Source of the DNA: Deltaproteobacteria bacterium
Lineage (GTDB): Bacteria > Desulfobacterota > Desulfobulbia > Desulfobulbales > JAGXFP01
Direction of reading: 5' to 3'
Assembly: GCA_020056965.1 (NCBI GenBank)
Contig: JAGVGT010000036.1
Location: 1 to 33,187 of the forward strand
DNA length: 33,187 nucleotides
This document shows positions 29,780-33,187 of the stretch, one piece after another. Numbering within the stretch: the first letter of the stretch is position 1; each line of letters begins with the position of its first letter. Below the pieces are notes generated by a model. It saw only the letters and a program-made list of their open reading frames with translations, was not told where the DNA came from and searched no databases. The translations under genes were made by a program, and so were the position numbers.

Positions 29780-29943
29780 TGGGCGGCCAGATTGTCTATC
29801 TGGAGTTTCTGGTCGCCCTCTGCATGGGGCTGGCGGCCTTCTGCCTCTTCATCTGGTCGGTGTTGAGCGGTGAACTCGACGAGGAGAGCGAAAACGTGAA
29901 ATACCGGGTCTTTGACCGGGAGAGGGAAGATGGCAGACGATAA
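29776..29943 (+). CDS. ccoS: CcoS-like cbb3 oxidase assembly protein
   Basis: A 55-residue single-helix membrane protein starting MMGGQIVYLEFLVALCMGLAAF, with FIWSVLSGELDEESENVKYRVFDRE following. This resembles the CcoS pattern W-x2-x-SGQFDD...ILFDDD, though the acidic end is shorter. CcoS takes part in cofactor insertion into cbb3 oxidase. ATG 29776 overlaps the preceding stop (ATGA). Its end overlaps the next small gene by 14 bases, all in the oxidase operon. Confidence 0.82.
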   Translation: MMGGQIVYLEFLVALCMGLAAFCLFIWSVLSGELDEESENVKYRVFDREREDGRR

Positions 29944-30085
29944 CTACGAACATACCGGCAAAGCCGGCCACCAGAGGGAATCGGCGCCGTTCTGGTTTCT
30001 GGTGCTCTGTCTGGCGGTGGCAGCTTGGGTGATCTTTTATGTCTTCAGTTACTGGGGCGGCTTGGGTCCCGGGCTGGGTTATTGA
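29930..30085 (+). CDS. Small one-TM protein of the cbb3 operon
   Basis: A 51-residue protein, MADDNYEHTGKAGHQRES then APFWFLVLCLAVAAWVIFYV and FSYWGGLGPGLGY, with one membrane helix at about residues 20-41. It starts at 29930 inside the ccoS gene with AGAGGGAAG upstream and ends at 30085. It is too short for many gene lists. By position it could be an accessory subunit such as CcoQ or a stand-in for the missing CcoP anchor, but I see no sequence signature. It is separated from the cupredoxin gene by 38 bases. Confidence 0.72.
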   Translation: MADDNYEHTGKAGHQRESAPFWFLVLCLAVAAWVIFYVFSYWGGLGPGLGY

Positions 30086-30123
30086 ACCACTTAATCGGAA
30101 CTGAACAAGAGGAGGTAGTGAAG

Positions 30124-30828
30124 ATGATCAAACGTCTGTTGTTGACCGGGGTCTTGATAATAACTCCGGCGGTGCATGGCTGGGCCTATGACCAGATCCA
30201 GGTCGCCAATGGCGGCACCCTCAAGGGGCGGGTCACGGTTTCCGGAAACATCCCCAAGGATGAGACCATTCAGGTCAGCAAGGATCAGGCCCATTGCGGT
30301 GATTCTCTGCCCCGGGAAAAATATGTCTTGAGCGGTGAGGGCGGGGTTAAGAACGCCGTGGTCTTCATCGAGGAGATCAAGGCCGGCAAGGCCCTGCCGA
30401 GCACGCCGGTCGAAATCGATAATGTCAAATGCGCCTTCGTTCCTCACGTGCAGGTTGGGGCCAAGGGCCAGGATCTGATCATCAAAAATACCGATCCCAT
30501 GCTGCACAACACCCATATCTATCTCGACAAAAAGACGGTCTTCAATTTTGCCCTGCCGGTCACCGGGATGGAGATCAGAAAGCCCGTTAAGAAGACCGGC
30601 GTGATGAGTGTCGAGTGCGATGCCCACGCCTGGATGAAGGGCTACCTGTACATGCATGAGAATCCCTACATCACCACCACCGACAAGAACGGTAATTTCT
30701 CCCTCACCGATATTCCGCCGGGCACCTATAAGATCAAAATCTGGCACGAGGCGCTGGGTGAACAGGGGCAGAGTGTGACGGTGTCCGGTGGCGGCGCCAC
30801 GGAAATTAAGGTCGATTATAAGCGGTAA
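30124..30828 (+). CDS. Exported cupredoxin-like protein with carboxypeptidase-regulatory-like end
   Basis: A 234-residue periplasmic protein. The signal peptide is MIKRLLLTGVLIITPAVHGWA. The middle (about 100-175) looks like a type I copper site: a histidine in PMLHNTH (H128 or H131) and then C165, H168 and M171 in VECDAHAWMKGYLYM. The last third (about 180-234) has a beta-sandwich motif, TTTDKNGNFSLTDIPPGTYKIKIWHE, like the carboxypeptidase regulatory domain. ATG 30124 is chosen over the longer frame at 30025 because of AGGAGG upstream and the signal peptide. It is placed between the cbb3 operon and the cytochrome-porin gene. It could carry electrons between them. That role is inferred. Confidence 0.82.
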   Translation: MIKRLLLTGVLIITPAVHGWAYDQIQVANGGTLKGRVTVSGNIPKDETIQVSKDQAHCGDSLPREKYVLSGEGGVKNAVVFIEEIKAGKALPSTPVEIDNVKCAFVPHVQVGAKGQDLIIKNTDPMLHNTHIYLDKKTVFNFALPVTGMEIRKPVKKTGVMSVECDAHAWMKGYLYMHENPYITTTDKNGNFSLTDIPPGTYKIKIWHEALGEQGQSVTVSGGGATEIKVDYKR

Positions 30829-30854
30829 TCAATACATCATAGGAGGATGAACAG

Positions 30855-32039
30855 ATGAGAAGAACTTGGCGATGTTTATCGGCCTTGGCGGCTACCGCGG
30901 TGCTGCTGGGCATGAGTGCCGCCTCGGCGTGGGCGGTGCCGAGCTTTGCCCGGCAGTTGGGTAAACCTTGTAGCGCTTGCCACACCATGTGGCCGAGGCT
31001 CAATACGGTCGGCCGGGAGTTCAAGCTGACCGCCTATACCGATGTGGCCGAGGATTATGCGCGGCTCGACAAGGACAATCTGGATTTGCTCCGCTACGCC
31101 CCCCTGTCGTTAAGCGTCATCTCCCTGCCCTATAGCCGGAGCAACAGCGACCACTCGCAGACCAACATTCCCGACGAAGTCGCCCTGTTCTACGCCGGCC
31201 GGATCACCCCCAATGTCGGCACCTTCATCGAACCGATCCTCGCCCCCGACTTTGAATTCGAATTTGCCAAGCTGGCGGCCTATACGCGGGTGGGCAAAAA
31301 TACTGTGGGCGCCGTGGCCGGCAAGATGGACGCCGGCGGCGCCGATCCATACAACACGATCAGATTCACCTCTTATCACACGATCAATTCACCGGCGATC
31401 TTTTCCCAGGCGCGTGGGGCCGGCGACTTCTTCTATTTCGGCGCCACCGACAACACCGGCCTGGTCGCCAACGGCCGTTTCCTGAACAATCGACTCTATG
31501 CAGCCGCCGGCGGTTTCCGGGGACATACCAGCGATGACCCCATGGACCTTTATGGCCGACTGGTCGGGGAGTTGCCGATGGGCATCGGCTCCAGCCTGTC
31601 GCTGGGCGGCGTCGTCTACAGTGGATCCGAGCGATATGAAATAGATCCTGTGGCGATGACCTTTTATGAGAGCGATGTACTCCGCTACGGCCTGGATCTT
31701 TCCTATCAGCTGGAATCCGGTCCCAACGTCATCGACGCCGTCGCCGTGTACATGCAGGGCAAGGATGAGGATCTGGACGATACTCCCGGCAATGACATCA
31801 AATTCAAGAGCTATTATCTGGAGGCCTCATACATCTACGACCGGATGTATGGGGTGACGGTCGGCTATGACTATATGAAGTCGGACCAGGACCCCAGTCT
31901 CGACAAAAAGGGGCCGGTGCTGAACGTCTCCTACAATCCCTGGATGAACACCAAGCTGGCGTTGGAATTCTCCGATTTCCAGATCGACGGGGACGACCAC
32001 GACCAGCATCTGGACCTGCTGCTGCACCTGTACCTGTAA
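30855..32039 (+). CDS. Fused monoheme cytochrome c/outer-membrane porin, Cyc2-like
   Basis: A 394-residue exported protein. After the signal peptide (MRRTWRCLSALAATAVLLGM then SAASAWA) comes VPSFARQLGKPCSACHTMWP and RLNTVGREFKLTAY, with heme motif CSACH at residues 39-43. This N-terminus closely matches the Cyc2 pattern (PSFARQ-T/L-G-x-x-C-x-x-CH...GR-x-FK), the iron-oxidising outer-membrane cytochrome. The rest (about 75-394) is rich in alternating strands (VALFYAGRITPN, RFLNNRLYAAAGGF, GLDLSYQLESG, KSYYLEASYIYDRMYGVTVGYDY) as expected for a beta-barrel, and ends LDLLLHLYL. Length is slightly below reported Cyc2. AGGAGG precedes ATG 30855 and a terminator follows. Related monoheme porins of unknown function exist, so iron oxidation is unproven. 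Confidence 0.87.
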   Translation: MRRTWRCLSALAATAVLLGMSAASAWAVPSFARQLGKPCSACHTMWPRLNTVGREFKLTAYTDVAEDYARLDKDNLDLLRYAPLSLSVISLPYSRSNSDHSQTNIPDEVALFYAGRITPNVGTFIEPILAPDFEFEFAKLAAYTRVGKNTVGAVAGKMDAGGADPYNTIRFTSYHTINSPAIFSQARGAGDFFYFGATDNTGLVANGRFLNNRLYAAAGGFRGHTSDDPMDLYGRLVGELPMGIGSSLSLGGVVYSGSERYEIDPVAMTFYESDVLRYGLDLSYQLESGPNVIDAVAVYMQGKDEDLDDTPGNDIKFKSYYLEASYIYDRMYGVTVGYDYMKSDQDPSLDKKGPVLNVSYNPWMNTKLALEFSDFQIDGDDHDQHLDLLLHLYL

Positions 32040-32059
32040 TTAGCAAGGATGACTGAGAC

Positions 32060-32085
32060 CCGAAGGCCCCGGGCGGGGCCTTCGG
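32060..32085 (+). terminator. Hairpin terminator after the cytochrome-porin gene
   Basis: CCGAAGGCCCC (32060-32070) and GGGGCCTTCGG (32075-32085) form a perfect 11-base stem with a 4-base loop, followed by CGTCTTTGG. It lies 20 bases after the stop and marks the end of the operon. Confidence 0.8.
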
Positions 32086-32300
32086 CGTCTTTGGGGATGC
32101 CGCTGCTTCAAAAGCAGGGAATCCGTTTAGGGCGGGAAACGGTTTGCCGGCCGGCGCTCGTTTTTTTCTGGGTATTTCGATTGTGACTGCCAACCAGGCG
32201 TTGAGCCGCGCAGACGATTTAGATGCCCCAAGGCGTTTGTCGCCAAGCCCCCGGTCTGGCTTGAATAATAGCGGAAGTTCGATGGAAAGCAGAAATCTGC

Positions 32301-33187
32301 ATGAGCGATAACCAGCCCCCCTGCGACCACTGCAACCTGCCGATTCCGCCCGGCGAACTGGTCACCGCCACGCTTAACAATACACCCCACCACTTCTGTT
32401 GTCATGGCTGTGCCGGAGCCTACCGGATTATCTTCGGGGCGGGCTTGAGCGATTTCTACTCGCGCCGGGAGTGGGCGGAGGGCGGGGTGCCACGCGGGGT
32501 CTTCGACGCCGGGTTTTCGGACGACTACCTGAATAAATATGTTGAACCGTGCCAGGAGGGGGCGGAAATCTCCCTGATCCTCGACGGTATCCGCTGCGCC
32601 AGTTGTATCTGGCTGATCGAACAGCTGCTGGGCCGCAGCCCCGGCATCCTCTCGGTCCGGGTCAACTACGGGAACCACCGGGCCCGGGTTCGCTTCGCGC
32701 CGGAAAAAATCACCCCGGCCCAGCTCTGCCGCACTTTAAAGAGCATCGGCTACCTGCCCCACCCCTTTACCCTGGACGCAGCTCAAGCCCAGCAGACCCG
32801 GGAACGCCGGGCGTTGACGATCCGCTTCGGCACCGCCGCCTTTCTCTCCCTGCAACTGATGGGCTACTCCACTGCCCTTTACGCCGGCTACTTCGATGGC
32901 ATGGACGCAGAGAGCCGGTGGCTCATGCAGGGCCTCTCGGCCCTGGTTACCACCCCGGTGGTCTTTTACAGCGGCTACCCCTTCCTGGCCGGGGCCTGGC
33001 GGGGGCTGCGCCACCGGGCTCCGGGCATGGACCTGTTGATCGGCCTGGGGGTTTTGGCCGCCTATTTTTACAGCCTGGTGGCGATGGTCATGGGCGGCGA
33101 GGTCTACTTCGACACGGCGGCGATGATCATCACCCTGATCCTCCTGGGCCGGTTGCTGGAGAGCGGTGCCAAAACCCGAGCGACCGG
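32301..33187 (+). CDS. Copper P1B-type ATPase (CcoI/FixI-like), N-terminal part
   Basis: The first 295 residues of a heavy-metal P-type ATPase running off the end of the window. The N-terminus has C8 and C11 (CDHC), then HHFCCHGC (C33, C34, C37), a CcoI/FixI-type metal site. A heavy-metal-associated domain follows, with the GIRCASCIW motif at about residues 97-104. Four to five membrane segments are visible after residue 170. The catalytic DKTG and CPC motifs lie beyond the window. ATG 32301 is the first in frame with a weak GGAAAG upstream. CcoI delivers copper to the cbb3 oxidase CuB site, which fits the operon before it. Confidence 0.93.
   Translation, partial: MSDNQPPCDHCNLPIPPGELVTATLNNTPHHFCCHGCAGAYRIIFGAGLSDFYSRREWAEGGVPRGVFDAGFSDDYLNKYVEPCQEGAEISLILDGIRCASCIWLIEQLLGRSPGILSVRVNYGNHRARVRFAPEKITPAQLCRTLKSIGYLPHPFTLDAAQAQQTRERRALTIRFGTAAFLSLQLMGYSTALYAGYFDGMDAESRWLMQGLSALVTTPVVFYSGYPFLAGAWRGLRHRAPGMDLLIGLGVLAAYFYSLVAMVMGGEVYFDTAAMIITLILLGRLLESGAKTRAT

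Overview
The window is a high-GC stretch of bacterial chromosome from an anaerobic or microaerophilic Gram-negative bacterium, most likely a member of the Desulfuromonadota/Desulfobacterota (the former Deltaproteobacteria). This is inferred from gene content: a two-iron desulfoferrodoxin, rubrerythrin, rubredoxin, flavodiiron protein, a DUF3786 iron-sulfur protein, a sigma-54-type promoter, cytochrome bd beside DUF4492, and a cbb3 oxidase. No rRNA, tRNA, phage, IS transposase or CRISPR array was found.

Layout. (1) 1-5358 (+): tripartite RND efflux pump, with the adaptor truncated at the window edge, then the inner-membrane permease and the outer-membrane lipoprotein channel. (2) 5495-6231 (+): a YkgJ-type cysteine-cluster protein overlapping a small conserved protein. 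(3) 6250-9958 (-): PilZ protein, an uncharacterised coiled-coil/membrane protein, a prepilin-like protein, a ferredoxin, a small exported protein with an LSm-like stretch, and an old-yellow-enzyme reductase. (4) 10238-11056 (-): MscS channel with a strong terminator. (5) 11275-14567 (-): tightly packed set fprA, DUF3786 Fe-S protein, HEAT-repeat protein, Cys-rich PAS protein. (6) 14972-17761 (-): oxygen-defence cluster. One unit is rubrerythrin-desulfoferrodoxin-ferritin. The other is small protein-peroxiredoxin-rubredoxin, which has a sigma-54-type promoter and two identical-geometry upstream palindromes. (7) 18076-20510: small lipoprotein, two paralogous Roadblock/LC7-like proteins, a GNAT acetyltransferase. 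(8) 20781-23497 (+): Rrf2/IscR-like regulator followed by a 747-residue P-loop ATPase of unusual architecture. (9) 23666-26695 (+): cytochrome bd oxidase operon (DUF4492, cydA, cydB and a 30-residue CydX-like peptide). (10) 27186-32039 (+): a compact cbb3-type oxidase operon (ccoN, a triheme CcoO fusion, ccoS, a one-TM peptide), then an exported cupredoxin-like protein and an outer-membrane cytochrome-porin that resembles Cyc2. (11) 32301-end (+): a CcoI/CopA-type copper P-type ATPase running off the window.

How they fit together. From 11 to 33 kb the region is largely about oxygen, peroxide, superoxide and NO handling in an anaerobe: reductive scavengers with their rubredoxin, iron storage, and two high-affinity terminal oxidases with copper supply. 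The most interesting part is 27.2-32.0 kb. A periplasm-facing oxidase, a periplasmic copper protein and a fused outer-membrane cytochrome-porin lie in one run. This resembles in outline the iron-oxidation (rus-type) electron path, but with a cbb3 oxidase. That role is inferred, not shown. Intergenic regions carry several palindromic repeat families, including a two-hairpin repeat present twice (11176-11276 and 16587-16690).
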